DNA from: Sphingomonas sp. JUb134
GTDB lineage: Bacteria > Pseudomonadota > Alphaproteobacteria > Sphingomonadales > Sphingomonadaceae
Assembly (NCBI RefSeq): GCF_004341505.2
Contig: NZ_SLYP02000001.1
Coordinates: 3,062,501 to 3,126,500, forward strand
Length of the DNA: 64,000 nucleotides
Direction of reading: 5' to 3'
A program made the translations under genes and the position numbers. Shown piece after piece: positions 25,199 to 34,173 of the stretch. The notes beneath the pieces were generated by a model. It saw only the letters and a list, made by a program, of their open reading frames with translations. It was not told where the DNA came from and searched no databases. Each line of letters begins with the position of its first letter. Position 1 is the first letter of the stretch.

Positions 25199-27720
25199 CC
25201 GCCGACGCACAGAACGATCCCGCGGTCCGCCGCGCCCAGGAGGAACGGCTGCGCGCCGTGTGGGAACCGCCCAAGGGCTGGTTCTTCCGCTGGACCGACT
25301 GCAACAACAACCGCGTCGGCAACTGGTACGTGCTCACCGCCTTTGCCTTCATGCTGTTCGCGGGCGTGCTGGCGCTCATCATGCGCACGCAGCTGGCAGC
25401 GCCCGACAACGACCTGGTCTCCGCCTCGACCTTCAACCAGCTGTTCACGCTGCACGGGTCGATGATGATGTTCCTGTTCGCCGTGCCGATGTTCGAGGCG
25501 GTCTCGATCATCCTCTTGCCCAGCCTGCTCGGCGCGCGCGACCTGCCGTTTCCGCGGCTTTCGGCATTCGGCTATTGGAGCTTCCTGATCGGCGGCGTGT
25601 TCGTCAGCGGCTCGATCTTCTTCAACGCGGCACCCGACGGCGGCTGGTTCATGTACCCGCCGCTCACCACCCGGAAGGACCTGTCCGGCCTCGGCGCGGA
25701 CATCTGGATGCTGGGCCTGTCGTTCATCGAGGTGTCGTCCGTCGCCGCGGCCGTCGAGCTCATCGTCGGCGTGCTCAAATGCCGCCCGCCGGGCATGCGC
25801 CTCAACCTGATGCCGCTCTACGCCTGGTACATCCTGGTCGTGGCGGTGATGATCCTGTTCGCCTTCCCGCCGCTGATCGCCGGCGACGTGCTGTTCGAAA
25901 TGGAGCGGCTGCTCGACTGGCCGTTCTTCGATACGGCCCGCGGCGGCGATCCGCTGCTCTGGCAGCACCTGTTCTGGATCTTCGGCCATCCGGAGGTCTA
26001 CATCATCTTCCTGCCGTCGATCGCGCTGTTCGCGATGCTGGTGCCGACCTTCGCGCGCCGGCACCTGCTGGGCTATCCGTGGATCGTGCTGGCGGCGGTG
26101 GGCACCGCGTTCCTCAGCTTCGGCCTGTGGGTGCACCACATGTTCGCGACCGGGCTGCCCAAGATCAGCCTCGCCTTCTTCTCTGCCGCCTCACAGGCCG
26201 TCGTGATCCCGACCGGGGTCCAGATCTTCTGCTTCCTGGCAACCCTGTGGGCCGGCCGCGTCATGTGGTCGACGCCGCTCCTCTACGCCACCGGCAGCCT
26301 CGCCATCTTCGTGATCGGCGGCCTCACCGGCGTGATGGTCGCGGTGGTACCGTTCGACTGGCAGGCGCACGACACCTATTTCGTCGTCGCGCATCTCCAT
26401 TATGTGCTGATCGGCGGCACGCTGCTGCCGCTGTTCGCCGGGCTCTACTATTATTGGCCGCTGGTGACCGGAAAGAAGCTGTCGGACCGGCTCGGGCGCA
26501 CCGCCTTCTGGATCATGTTCGTCGGCGCCAACCTTACCTTCTTCCCGATGCACTTTTCCGGCCTGATGGGCATGCCGCGCCGCGTGTTCACCTATCCGGC
26601 CGAGCTCGGCATCGGCGGCCTCAACCTCGCCTCGACAGCCGGCGCCTATCTGTTCGCCGCTGGCGTGGCGTTGGTGGTGATCGACCTTGCCCTCTCCCCA
26701 ACCCGGCCCAAGGCACGGCGCAACCCTTGGGACGCGGGCACACTCGAGTGGCTGACGCTGCCCGAAAGCGAGAACTGGGGCGTGCGTTCGATCCCGTTGA
26801 TCGAAAGCCGCTACCCCATCTGGGACCAGCCAGGCTTCGTGCGAAACGTGGACGAAGGCCGCTACTTCCTGCCCGATGCCGAGGAGGGACGCCGCGAGAC
26901 GATCGTCACCACCGTCCTCGACGCGCGCCCGCTCCAGGTCGTTCGCCTCGGCACGCCCAGCGTCAAGCCGATGCTCACGGCAGTGGCGCTCGGCGGCGTG
27001 TTCATCCTCACCACCTACCATCTCTACTGGCTGGCGCTCCTCTCCGGCCTCGCGACCCTGGCGCTGGTGCTCGCCTGGCTGTGGACCGGCACCGCGGAGA
27101 TCCCGGAGAAGCCGTGCAAGCCCATCGGCCACGGTCTCGAGCTGCCGCTCTACATCTCCGGGCCCTCCTCCTCCGGCTGGTGGGCCATGTTCATCACCAT
27201 GATGGCCGATGCGACCGCCTTTTCGGGGCTGGTGTTCGGCTATTATTTCTACTGGACCGTGCATCCGGCGTTCCCGCCGTCCGGCGCCGGCCTCGACGGG
27301 CCGGGCATCGCCTGGCCGATGGCGGCACTAGGACTGACGCTGGCGAGCTGGGCTGCGACCGTCGCCGCGCGCGAGATCCATGCCCGCGGCCGGATCGCGC
27401 TCACCCGGCTGCTGCTGGTCGCCGCACCGCTCGCCTCGCTCGGCGGGCTGGCCGCAGGACTAGCCGGTCCTTGGGTTACCGGCCTCGATCCGACGCTCCA
27501 CGTCTACCCGGCGATCGTCTGGACGCTGGCCATCTGGACCACGGCCCATAACGGCATCGGCGCGATCATGCAGGTCTACACGCTGGCGCGCAGCCTCGCA
27601 GGCAAGATGACGCCCACCCATGATGCGGACCTGCGCAACATCACCGTCTTCCAGCACTTCCTCGCGCTCACCGCGATCGTCACCTATCTGACGATCGCCT
27701 GGTTTCCGGAGGTCGCATGA
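25195..27720 (+). CDS. ctaD: Cytochrome c oxidase fused subunits I and III
   Basis: This is an 841-residue polytopic protein. The subunit I part (about 1-600) has the heme and CuB ligands in HGSMMMFLFAVPMFEA, FGHPEVYIIFLP, WVHHMFATGLPK and DTYFVVAHLHYVLIGG; the Glu of GHPEVY marks an A-type oxidase. The C-terminal part (about 640-841) is a five-helix subunit III (WWAMFITMMADATAFSG, FQHFLALTAIVTYLTIAWF). It reduces oxygen to water and pumps protons. The ATG overlaps the ctaC stop (ATGA). Fusion of I and III is known in caa3 oxidases of several bacteria. Confidence 0.93.
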   Translation: MTADAQNDPAVRRAQEERLRAVWEPPKGWFFRWTDCNNNRVGNWYVLTAFAFMLFAGVLALIMRTQLAAPDNDLVSASTFNQLFTLHGSMMMFLFAVPMFEAVSIILLPSLLGARDLPFPRLSAFGYWSFLIGGVFVSGSIFFNAAPDGGWFMYPPLTTRKDLSGLGADIWMLGLSFIEVSSVAAAVELIVGVLKCRPPGMRLNLMPLYAWYILVVAVMILFAFPPLIAGDVLFEMERLLDWPFFDTARGGDPLLWQHLFWIFGHPEVYIIFLPSIALFAMLVPTFARRHLLGYPWIVLAAVGTAFLSFGLWVHHMFATGLPKISLAFFSAASQAVVIPTGVQIFCFLATLWAGRVMWSTPLLYATGSLAIFVIGGLTGVMVAVVPFDWQAHDTYFVVAHLHYVLIGGTLLPLFAGLYYYWPLVTGKKLSDRLGRTAFWIMFVGANLTFFPMHFSGLMGMPRRVFTYPAELGIGGLNLASTAGAYLFAAGVALVVIDLALSPTRPKARRNPWDAGTLEWLTLPESENWGVRSIPLIESRYPIWDQPGFVRNVDEGRYFLPDAEEGRRETIVTTVLDARPLQVVRLGTPSVKPMLTAVALGGVFILTTYHLYWLALLSGLATLALVLAWLWTGTAEIPEKPCKPIGHGLELPLYISGPSSSGWWAMFITMMADATAFSGLVFGYYFYWTVHPAFPPSGAGLDGPGIAWPMAALGLTLASWAATVAAREIHARGRIALTRLLLVAAPLASLGGLAAGLAGPWVTGLDPTLHVYPAIVWTLAIWTTAHNGIGAIMQVYTLARSLAGKMTPTHDADLRNITVFQHFLALTAIVTYLTIAWFPEVA

Positions 27721-28097
27721 AGCGAGGGCTGCGCGATCGCGTCCGGGCGCTGCGGGTCACGCTATGGACGCTGATCATCCCGCCGACCCTGTGGGCGGCG
27801 CACTTCCTCTTCTCCTATCTCTGGGCGGCAGTGCGCTGCGCGAAGCTCGGCAGCTTCGCCGACTCGCCCGCCGCCTTTGCGATCGGAACCATCCTCGCGC
27901 TGGTGCTGATCGCACTCGCCGGCATCCTCGCCCACATCCAGTCCCGCATCCCCGGAGACCCGCCGCCGCATGAATCGGGAACCGACGTCGATCGCGTCCG
28001 CTTCCTTGCCAAGGCGACCCTGCTGCTGTCCGGCCTGAGCTTTGCCGGCGTGGTGTTCACCGCCATGCCCGTGCTCTTCCTCCAGGATTGCCGGTGA
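27717..28097 (+). CDS. Small membrane protein of the caa3 oxidase operon
   Basis: This is a 126-residue protein with three hydrophobic segments (about 18-38, 53-73, 97-118). No catalytic motif or heme site is visible. It overlaps the ctaD stop by four bases and the ctaG-like start, so it is certainly cotranslated with the oxidase. It may replace a small oxidase subunit (IV-like) or help assembly, but the sequence does not show which. Confidence 0.75.
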   Translation: MKRGLRDRVRALRVTLWTLIIPPTLWAAHFLFSYLWAAVRCAKLGSFADSPAAFAIGTILALVLIALAGILAHIQSRIPGDPPPHESGTDVDRVRFLAKATLLLSGLSFAGVVFTAMPVLFLQDCR

Positions 28098-28699
28098 AGC
28101 GCGGCAGCCTCGTCGCCGGTGTGGCGCTGCTGGCGCTCGGCTGGCTGGTGTCGGCGCTCGGGCTCGGCATGGTCGGGCACATGGCCGGGCATATGATCGC
28201 CGTTGCGATCGCCGCGCCCCTGCTCGCCTGGGGCATGATCGGCACCCGCTATGACCTCGCCCTCCGCGCGCCGCAGCTGGTCCATCCGCTCGCCATGTCG
28301 CTGGTCGAGCTGGCCGTCGTGTGGGGCTGGCACCTGCCGGCGATGCGGGCGCTTGCCGACACGCAACTGGCCTGGCTGGCGGTCGAGCAGCTGAGCTTCC
28401 TCGCCGCCGGCGTCCTGCTATGGGCCGCGGTGCTCGGCGCCGGCGGCGATCGGCGCGTCGGCGGCATCGGGGCGCTGCTGCTCACCTCGATGCACATGAC
28501 GCTGCTGGGCGCATTGATCGGCCTGGCGCCCCGCCCGCTTTACCCGATGATGGCGATGCATGGTGGCTTCGCTGGTCTCGGCCCGGTCGAGGACCAGCAG
28601 CTCGGCGGCGTCGTGATGCTGGTGATCGGCGGCGCCAGCTACCTGCTGGGCGCGCTGGCGATGCTCGGCGGACTGATCCGGCAGGAGGCACGGGCATGA
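28094..28699 (+). CDS. caa3-type cytochrome oxidase assembly factor CtaG-like
   Basis: A GTG start at 28094 overlaps the preceding stop (GTGA) and gives 201 residues; a TTG six bases earlier is an alternative. There are five to six hydrophobic helices with conserved polar and His residues (HMAGHMIAV, WGWHLPAMRAL, TSMHMTLLGALIGLAPRPLY, GPVEDQQLGG). This pattern matches the CtaG_caa3 family, which is found next to caa3 oxidase genes and thought to aid copper-centre assembly. It is not homologous to the Cox11-type CtaG. Confidence 0.8.
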   Translation: MKRGSLVAGVALLALGWLVSALGLGMVGHMAGHMIAVAIAAPLLAWGMIGTRYDLALRAPQLVHPLAMSLVELAVVWGWHLPAMRALADTQLAWLAVEQLSFLAAGVLLWAAVLGAGGDRRVGGIGALLLTSMHMTLLGALIGLAPRPLYPMMAMHGGFAGLGPVEDQQLGGVVMLVIGGASYLLGALAMLGGLIRQEARA

Positions 28700-29757
28700 C
28701 CCTTCGCATCACCTGGCGCCGTGCAATCGTGGCGCTCCTGGGCTTGGCGGCGGCAGGGATGCTCTTCGCCTGGTCCGGCGTGTTCAACGTCGCCGCGTCG
28801 AGCGGTCATTGGGCGATCACCGACTGGTTCCTGCACTGGACCATGCGCAATTCGGTGCGCAGCCACGCCGCGTTCGCCGGTGAGAAGGCACCACGCGACG
28901 ACCTCGGCCTCGTCAGCGCCGCGGGGCACTTCAAGAACAGCTGCGCAGTCTGCCACGGGGCACCCGGCGTGCCGCCGTCGCCCGTGATGCGGGCAGCCAC
29001 CCCGCATGCGCCCGACCTCTCGATCAACGCGCGCGAATGGGACGACCGCCAGCTGTTCTGGATCGTCCAGCACGGCGTCAAGTTCACGGGCATGCCGGCC
29101 TGGGCCGCCAAGGACCGCCCGGACGAGATCCGCCGCATGGTCGCCTTCGTCCGCCGTCTGCCGCGGATGACGCCGGCACAATACCGATCGCTGACGGAGG
29201 AAGCGCCCGCCGCGCCGCTGGCCGGAGTCTCCGATGCGACGCTCCGCACCTGCACTGGCTGCCACGGCGCCGACGGGCGCGGGCGCGGCGCCGACGACGT
29301 TCCGGTCCTGGGCGGGCAGCAGCCCGACTATCTGCTCGCGGCCCTGCGCGGCTATGCAAGCGGGGATCGCCAGAGCGCGGTGATGCGGCAAGTCGCGGTC
29401 ATGCTCTCGGATGCCGAGATGCAGGCCCTGGCGCGCCACTTCGCCGCCATGCCGGGCTTGCGTCCCCTCTCCGCTGGCCAGGGCACCGCCGCACGCCTGG
29501 TCTCCCAGGGACTCCCTGAAAAGGAGCTTCCGGCCTGCCGTTCCTGTCACAAGCCAGGAGGACGCGCACCGGTGATCGAAGGCCAGAAGGCAGGATATAT
29601 CGCCGACCGCCTGCGCCACTGGCAGGGCGAGGAAGTCGAGGTCGACGCCCGTCAGTCGCAGGCGACGATGCCGGTGATCGCGCGCCGCATCCCCAAGGAG
29701 ATGATCGAGCCGCTCGCCGCCTATCTCGAACAGGGCGCCGCTTCGCCGCCCAAGTAG
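28696..29757 (+). CDS. Membrane-anchored triheme c-type cytochrome
   Basis: This 353-residue protein has an N-terminal anchor (AIVALLGLAAAGMLFAW) and three CxxCH heme sites: CAVCH near 83, CTGCH near 186 and CRSCH near 281. Each is followed by candidate axial Met (GMPAW, AAMPGL, ATMPVIA). It is the last gene of the oxidase operon, with an ATGA overlap to the CtaG-like gene, and so is a likely electron donor to the caa3 oxidase. A GC hairpin follows the stop. Confidence 0.87.
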   Translation: MTLRITWRRAIVALLGLAAAGMLFAWSGVFNVAASSGHWAITDWFLHWTMRNSVRSHAAFAGEKAPRDDLGLVSAAGHFKNSCAVCHGAPGVPPSPVMRAATPHAPDLSINAREWDDRQLFWIVQHGVKFTGMPAWAAKDRPDEIRRMVAFVRRLPRMTPAQYRSLTEEAPAAPLAGVSDATLRTCTGCHGADGRGRGADDVPVLGGQQPDYLLAALRGYASGDRQSAVMRQVAVMLSDAEMQALARHFAAMPGLRPLSAGQGTAARLVSQGLPEKELPACRSCHKPGGRAPVIEGQKAGYIADRLRHWQGEEVEVDARQSQATMPVIARRIPKEMIEPLAAYLEQGAASPPK

Positions 29758-29781
29758 GCGGCGCCCCGGAAGAGCGCCGCC
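29757..29781. terminator. Hairpin between convergent cytochrome and ahpF genes
   Basis: GGCGGCGC (29757-29764) and GCGCCGCC (29774-29781) form a perfect 8-bp stem with a nine-base loop in the 30-bp gap between two convergent stops. There is no T-run on either side, so the terminator role is only suggested by position. Confidence 0.4.
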
Positions 29782-29787
29782 CAGCCG

Positions 29788-31365
29788 TTACGCCGCCTCG
29801 GCAAGATCCGCCGGGTTCAGGCGGATGAGGTAGTCGAACGCGGACAGTGCCGCCTTCGAACCCTCGCCCATCGCGATCACGATCTGCTTGTACGGCACCG
29901 TGGTCGCATCGCCCGCCGCGAAGATGCCGGCCTGCGTGGTCTCGCCGCGATGGTCGATCTCGATCTCGCCGCGCGGGGTCAGCCCCACCGCACCCTTCAG
30001 CCACTCGGTGTTCGGCACCAGACCGATCTGCACGAAGATGCCTTCCAGCGCGATCTCGTGGGTCGTGCCGTGGTTGCGGTCCTTGTACGTCAGGCCGACG
30101 ACCTTCTCGCCGTCACCCTTCACTTCGGTCGTGAGGGCAGAGGTGATGATCTTCACGTTCGGCAGGCTGGCGAGCTTGCGCTGCAGCACCGCGTCGGCGC
30201 GAAGGTCCGAGTCATATTCGATCAGGGTCACGTGCGCGACGATGCCGGCGAGGTCGATCGCCGCCTCGACGCCGGAGTTGCCGCCGCCGATCACCGCCAC
30301 GCGCTTGCCTTTGAACAGCGGGCCGTCGCAGTGCGGGCAATAGGCCACGCCCTTGTTCTTGTACGCGTCCTCGCCGGGCACGTTCATCTGGCGCCAGCGA
30401 GCGCCGGTCGAAAGGATCACGGTGCGCGCCTTCAGCGACGCGCCATTCTCCAGCCGCACCTCGTGCAGGCCGCCAGCCTGAGCCGCAGGGATCAGCTTGT
30501 CGGCACGCTGCAGGTTCATGACGTCGACGTCATATTCCTTGACGTGCTGCTCCAGGTGCGCGGCGAGCTTCGGCCCCTCGGTATGCGGCACCGAGATGAA
30601 GTTCTCGATCGCCATGGTGTCGAGCACCTGCCCGCCGAAGCGCTCGGCCAGCACGCCGGTGCGGATGCCCTTGCGCGCGGCGTAGATGGCCGCCGCTGCA
30701 CCGGCCGGGCCGCCGCCCACCACCAGCACGTCGAACGCATCCTTGGCCTTGATCTTCTCGGCCGCGCGCGCGGAGGCGCCGCTGTCGATCTTGGCGACGA
30801 TCTGCTCCAGCTCCATGCGGCCCTGGCCGAACACCTCGCCGTTCAGATAGACGGTCGGCACCGCCATCACCTTACGGGCCTCGACTTCATCCTTGAACAG
30901 CGATCCGTCGATCGAGACGTTGCTGATCCGTGGGTTGAGCACGCTCATCAGGTTCAGCGCCTGCACCACGTCCGGGCAGTTCTGGCACGACAGCGAGAAG
31001 TAGGTTTCGAAGGCGAAGTCGCCGTCCAGGTTCTGGACCTGCTCGATCAGGTCCTGCGAAGCCTTGGACGGGTGCCCGCCGACCTGCAGCAGCGCCAGCA
31101 CCAGCGAGGTGAACTCATGGCCCATAGGAATGCCGGCAAAGCGGACGCCGATGTCGGTACCGGTGCGGCGGATCTGGAAGCTGGGCTTGCGCGCGTCGTC
31201 ACCGTCGACGACGGCGATCTTGTCGGAAAGAGCAGCGATTTCGTTCAGCAGCTCACCCAGCTCGCGCGACTTTGCGTCGGTCCCGAGCGAAGCGACGAGC
31301 TCGATCGGCTCGCGAATGTTGACCAGATAGGCCTTGAGCTGCTGCGTCAGATTGGCGTCGAGCAT
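29788..31365 (-). CDS. ahpF: Alkyl hydroperoxide reductase subunit F
   Basis: This is a 525-residue flavoprotein. The N-terminal tandem thioredoxin folds carry [13 protein letters not shown] with the redox CxxC. Then come the FAD site [19 protein letters not shown], the NADH site [14 protein letters not shown], and the second CxxC in [12 protein letters not shown]. The C-terminal [16 protein letters not shown] completes the thioredoxin-reductase-like fold. It passes electrons from NADH to AhpC. The ATG at 31365 begins [14 protein letters not shown], the usual AhpF start; the frame is open upstream but covers a hairpin. Confidence 0.95.
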   Translation of the reverse strand: MLDANLTQQLKAYLVNIREPIELVASLGTDAKSRELGELLNEIAALSDKIAVVDGDDARKPSFQIRRTGTDIGVRFAGIPMGHEFTSLVLALLQVGGHPSKASQDLIEQVQNLDGDFAFETYFSLSCQNCPDVVQALNLMSVLNPRISNVSIDGSLFKDEVEARKVMAVPTVYLNGEVFGQGRMELEQIVAKIDSGASARAAEKIKAKDAFDVLVVGGGPAGAAAAIYAARKGIRTGVLAERFGGQVLDTMAIENFISVPHTEGPKLAAHLEQHVKEYDVDVMNLQRADKLIPAAQAGGLHEVRLENGASLKARTVILSTGARWRQMNVPGEDAYKNKGVAYCPHCDGPLFKGKRVAVIGGGNSGVEAAIDLAGIVAHVTLIEYDSDLRADAVLQRKLASLPNVKIITSALTTEVKGDGEKVVGLTYKDRNHGTTHEIALEGIFVQIGLVPNTEWLKGAVGLTPRGEIEIDHRGETTQAGIFAAGDATTVPYKQIVIAMGEGSKAALSAFDYLIRLNPADLAEAA

Positions 31366-31393
31366 GGGGAAACTCCGGAAATTCGATACAAAA

Positions 31394-31425
31394 CGGCCCG
31401 GGGCGAACGGATTCACCCCGGGCCG
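31394..31425. terminator. GC-rich hairpin in the ahpC-ahpF intergenic region
   Basis: CGGCCCGGGG (31394-31403) pairs perfectly with CCCCGGGCCG (31416-31425) around a 12-base loop. It lies about 30 bp upstream of the ahpF start and downstream of the large folded element. It may attenuate read-through from ahpC into ahpF; there is no strong T-run. Confidence 0.5.
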
Positions 31426-31441
31426 CCTGGTTACCCAAGGG

Positions 31442-31529
31442 AGTGGTCCGCCTCTTTGAGTGTGAGATGCTCCCAGCATCTCACAGGTCATGCCGGGGGC
31501 ATGACCGCGCTCAAAGAGGCGCGACCACT
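31442..31529. repeat. Three-way-junction folded element downstream of ahpC
   Basis: An outer stem pairs 31442-31460 with 31510-31529 (one bulged base). It encloses two perfect hairpins: 31462-31484 (10-bp stem, CCC loop) and 31486-31506 (9-bp stem, GGG loop). Only about five bases are left unpaired at the junction. It begins seven bases after the ahpC stop on the transcribed strand. It could be an mRNA stability or attenuation element, or a palindromic repeat. Confidence 0.75.
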
Positions 31530-31535
31530 GGTAAT

Positions 31536-32099
31536 TTAGATCTTGCCGACCAGGTCCAGCGACGGGGCGAGCGTGGTTTCACCCTCTTCCCACTTCGCCG
31601 GGCAGACTTCGCCCGGGTGCGCTGCGACATACTGCGCGGCCTTGATCTTGCGCAGAAGCTCGACGGCGTTGCGGCCGACGCCTTCCGAGGTGATCTCGAC
31701 GAACTGGATCACACCCTCCGGATCGACCACGAAGGTCGCACGGTCGGCGAGGCCTGCACCGTCGCGCATCACGCCGAAGTTGTTGGTGATCACGCCGGCC
31801 GGGTCACCCAGCATGGTGAAGTCGATCTTGCCGATCGCCGGCGAGGTGTCGTGCCATGCCTTGTGGCTGAAGTGGGTGTCGGTCGAGACGCTGTAGATCT
31901 CGACGCCCAGCTTCTGGAACTCGGCATAGTTGTCGGCCAGGTCTTCCAGCTCGGTCGGGCAGACAAAGGTGAAGTCGGCCGGATAGAAGAAGAACACCGC
32001 CCACTTGCCCGCTACGTCGCGGTCGCTGACCTCCAGGAACTTGCCCTGCTTGTAGGCCTGCGTCGTGAACGGCTTCAGCGAGCTACCAATGATTCCCAT
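31536..32099 (-). CDS. ahpC: Alkyl hydroperoxide reductase subunit C (peroxiredoxin)
   Basis: This is a 187-residue 2-Cys peroxiredoxin. The peroxidatic Cys47 is in DFTFVCPTE and the resolving Cys in [11 protein letters not shown] near 166. The start [11 protein letters not shown] is that of AhpC. It reduces hydrogen peroxide and organic peroxides and is recycled by AhpF. The gene lies upstream of ahpF on the same strand with a 170-bp spacer full of secondary structure. A Crp/Fnr gene lies further upstream on the same strand. No convincing OxyR site was seen. Confidence 0.95.
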   Translation of the reverse strand: MGIIGSSLKPFTTQAYKQGKFLEVSDRDVAGKWAVFFFYPADFTFVCPTELEDLADNYAEFQKLGVEIYSVSTDTHFSHKAWHDTSPAIGKIDFTMLGDPAGVITNNFGVMRDGAGLADRATFVVDPEGVIQFVEITSEGVGRNAVELLRKIKAAQYVAAHPGEVCPAKWEEGETTLAPSLDLVGKI

Positions 32100-32235
32100 T
32101 CCAAAAACTCCATGCTGCGGATGCGAATGAAATAGGGAGCCACGGCGCACGAGGGAAGTGATGAAATCCTATGGAGTTGATCGATTTCGTCGATGACGCA
32201 TGATCGGGCTAGAGGGGTGCTCCCTCCCCTCACGC

Positions 32236-33003
32236 TCACCGCTCCGCGTGATCCGCAGCGCCCGCACCAGCCATGCCATGGCTCTGCCGCGCCTCAAGCT
32301 GTGCGCGGTGCAGATAGTCCGGCGCGAACAGCGACGCTTCCTGCAGCGCGGCGAAGTTGGGGATGCGCAGCACGCGGCCAGACAGGCTGATCAGTCCCGA
32401 CGCACGCAACTGCTGGAGCGTCCGGTTGATGTGGACCGAGGTCAATCCGGTCGCATCGGCGAGATCGGTCTGCGTGAGGGGCAGGTCATAGCATTCGCCG
32501 TTCGAAAGGCCGACGTCGCGCAGCCGCAGCGCCAGCTCGCACAACAGGCTGCCCAGGCGTTCCATGGCATTGCGCTGGCCAAGGTTGGTGGTCCATTCGC
32601 GCTGCACCGAAAGATGGACCAGCATCTGCCACCACAGGGCCTTGCCGATGCGGGGATGGTCGCGCGTCAGGCGTTGGATCGCCCCGCCCGGGATCTCCAT
32701 GTAGCGGACGTCGGTCAACGCGCCGATGGAGTGATCCATCCGCCTCAGCACCAGGTTGTTGAGATCGCAGCTGTCGCCCGGAAGCAGGAAGCCCACGATC
32801 TGTCGGCGCCCGTCCTCCAGCGTCTTGAACTGGCACGCCCAGCCGGAGACGATCAGGAACACCGCCCGCGGCACTGCCCCCTCGGCGATGATGTCCCGCC
32901 GGGCGTGTGCCAGTCGGATCGGCAGCGCGAGCATCTGCTGGAGTGCCGCTTCGTCTTCGGGCGTCAGGCGTGCATAGTTGCCGAGGCGGCGGATCAACAT
33001 CAT
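32236..33003 (-). CDS. Crp/Fnr-family transcriptional regulator
   Basis: This is a 255-residue protein. The cyclic-nucleotide-binding-like fold includes RRDIIAEGAVPRAVFLIVSGW and IVGFLLPGDSCDL. The winged HTH reads PLTQTDLADATGLTSVHINRTLQQLRASG. There is no Fnr-type cysteine cluster at the N-terminus. The ATG at 33003 follows a GGTGGA stretch; a GTG at 33030 is an alternative. A stretch of about 136 bp separates it from ahpC, which may have its own promoter. Target genes cannot be read from the sequence. Confidence 0.85.
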   Translation of the reverse strand: MMLIRRLGNYARLTPEDEAALQQMLALPIRLAHARRDIIAEGAVPRAVFLIVSGWACQFKTLEDGRRQIVGFLLPGDSCDLNNLVLRRMDHSIGALTDVRYMEIPGGAIQRLTRDHPRIGKALWWQMLVHLSVQREWTTNLGQRNAMERLGSLLCELALRLRDVGLSNGECYDLPLTQTDLADATGLTSVHINRTLQQLRASGLISLSGRVLRIPNFAALQEASLFAPDYLHRAQLEARQSHGMAGAGAADHAER

Positions 33004-33191
33004 TCCACCGCTGTGATGTCCGTCGTGCACCCATGCTCCCCTTGCTGCGGGGAAGCGGCTTACCGGCGGTCCGTGAAGCGGTAACTCATCTATGTTATTC
33101 GTCTTGGCGGAGTTGCGGAACCGCACGGCTCCGCTGCCGCGCCCGCCGACCTGCGCCCCTGCTTGCGGGTGCTTCAGCAAAGCCTGCGGGG

Positions 33192-34088
33192 CTATCGGGC
33201 CTGATCCCCCAGAAGCCAGGCGAAGGCATGGCGGAGGTGCTGGGCACCGTGCCCCGCAAACACCGCCCCATGGGCAACGACCACCCGCTCCGGATCGAGG
33301 TCGATGAGCCCGCGGATCTTTGTCGCCGCCTCGTCCCCGTTCCAGCGGATCAGCACGCGCAGATAGCGTGCGGTGGTCCCGTCGGTCGCACCCGCTGCCG
33401 CCATCGCCGCGCGGGTGAAGGGCGGCAGCTTCTCGGGCTGAAGGTTCTCGATCAGGTCGACCAGCAACAGCGTGCGGCTGGCCTTGTGGAAGAAATAGGC
33501 TTCGCGGAAACCCGCTGCGCCCGGCACGATCCCCTGCTCCAGCTCGGCAGACCACAGTTCCTCCGCCGCGTCCTGCAGGTCCCGGTCGATCCGCACGCCC
33601 GAATTGCGCACCTGGCGCCGGTCCCGAAGCCCCGGCACGCCCCAGGTCGTCGCGTCCGGATAGGCTTCCTGCCACGACTTCAGGAACGTCCAGTGCGCGA
33701 TGTTCGGCGCGACCAGGTGCCGGATCGGCCCGATCGCCTCCAGCGCCTTGGCGAGTGCCGGCGTGTAGCGGATCGGGGAGTGGAGCCAAAGGTCACCGTT
33801 CCCCAGCCGCACCACCGTCATGCGCACCGGCAGGGTGATGCCCATGGGCGCGATCGGCGCCCCGTCGACGACCCAGATGTCTTTCGCGAGCGGCTTGGGC
33901 GTGTCGAGCGGCGGATAGGCGACCTCGCGGTCCCCATGCTCGTGCGCCGAGAGGCGGCGATAGGCGAGCCCGACGGCAGCAGCGCCCAAAGCGACGCCCG
34001 CCCCGATCTTCCAGGCGCGTCCGGATCGGCCGGCCGCAGCGGCCCCGCTCGCATCGGCGGCGGCATGGGTAGTGCGTTCAGCGTTCAT
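33192..34088 (-). CDS. DUF4336 domain-containing protein
   Basis: The 298-residue protein has an N-terminal hydrophobic stretch (WKIGAGVALGAAAVGLAYR) and a DUF4336 body: WVVDGAPIAPMGITLPVRMTVVRL, LWLHSPIRYTPAL, HLVAPNIAHWTFLKSWQ and RVVVAHGAVFAGHG. The fold is predicted to resemble metallo-beta-lactamase, but the full HxHxDH metal site is not evident. Function is unknown. It is separated from the GntR-type regulator by about 85 bp and from the Crp gene by about 190 bp, all on the same strand. Confidence 0.75.
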   Translation of the reverse strand: MNAERTTHAAADASGAAAAGRSGRAWKIGAGVALGAAAVGLAYRRLSAHEHGDREVAYPPLDTPKPLAKDIWVVDGAPIAPMGITLPVRMTVVRLGNGDLWLHSPIRYTPALAKALEAIGPIRHLVAPNIAHWTFLKSWQEAYPDATTWGVPGLRDRRQVRNSGVRIDRDLQDAAEELWSAELEQGIVPGAAGFREAYFFHKASRTLLLVDLIENLQPEKLPPFTRAAMAAAGATDGTTARYLRVLIRWNGDEAATKIRGLIDLDPERVVVAHGAVFAGHGAQHLRHAFAWLLGDQAR

Positions 34089-34173
34089 CTGCCTGTCTCC
34101 CGGCTCGTCGGCGGTTCAGCGCGACGGCGCCCGGGAAGTTCCGCCGCCGGCCGCAATGCGGCCAGCGGACGGT

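Noticed and set aside
31442..31529. Possible CRISPR or tRNA in the ahpC-ahpF gap
   Set aside because: There are no regularly spaced direct repeats, and the fold lacks tRNA arms, anticodon loop and CCA-side features; it is a nested palindrome.
32100..32235. OxyR-type binding site upstream of ahpC
   Set aside because: ATCG/CGAT-like half-sites are visible around 32180-32195, but the spacing and remaining positions do not make a convincing OxyR site.
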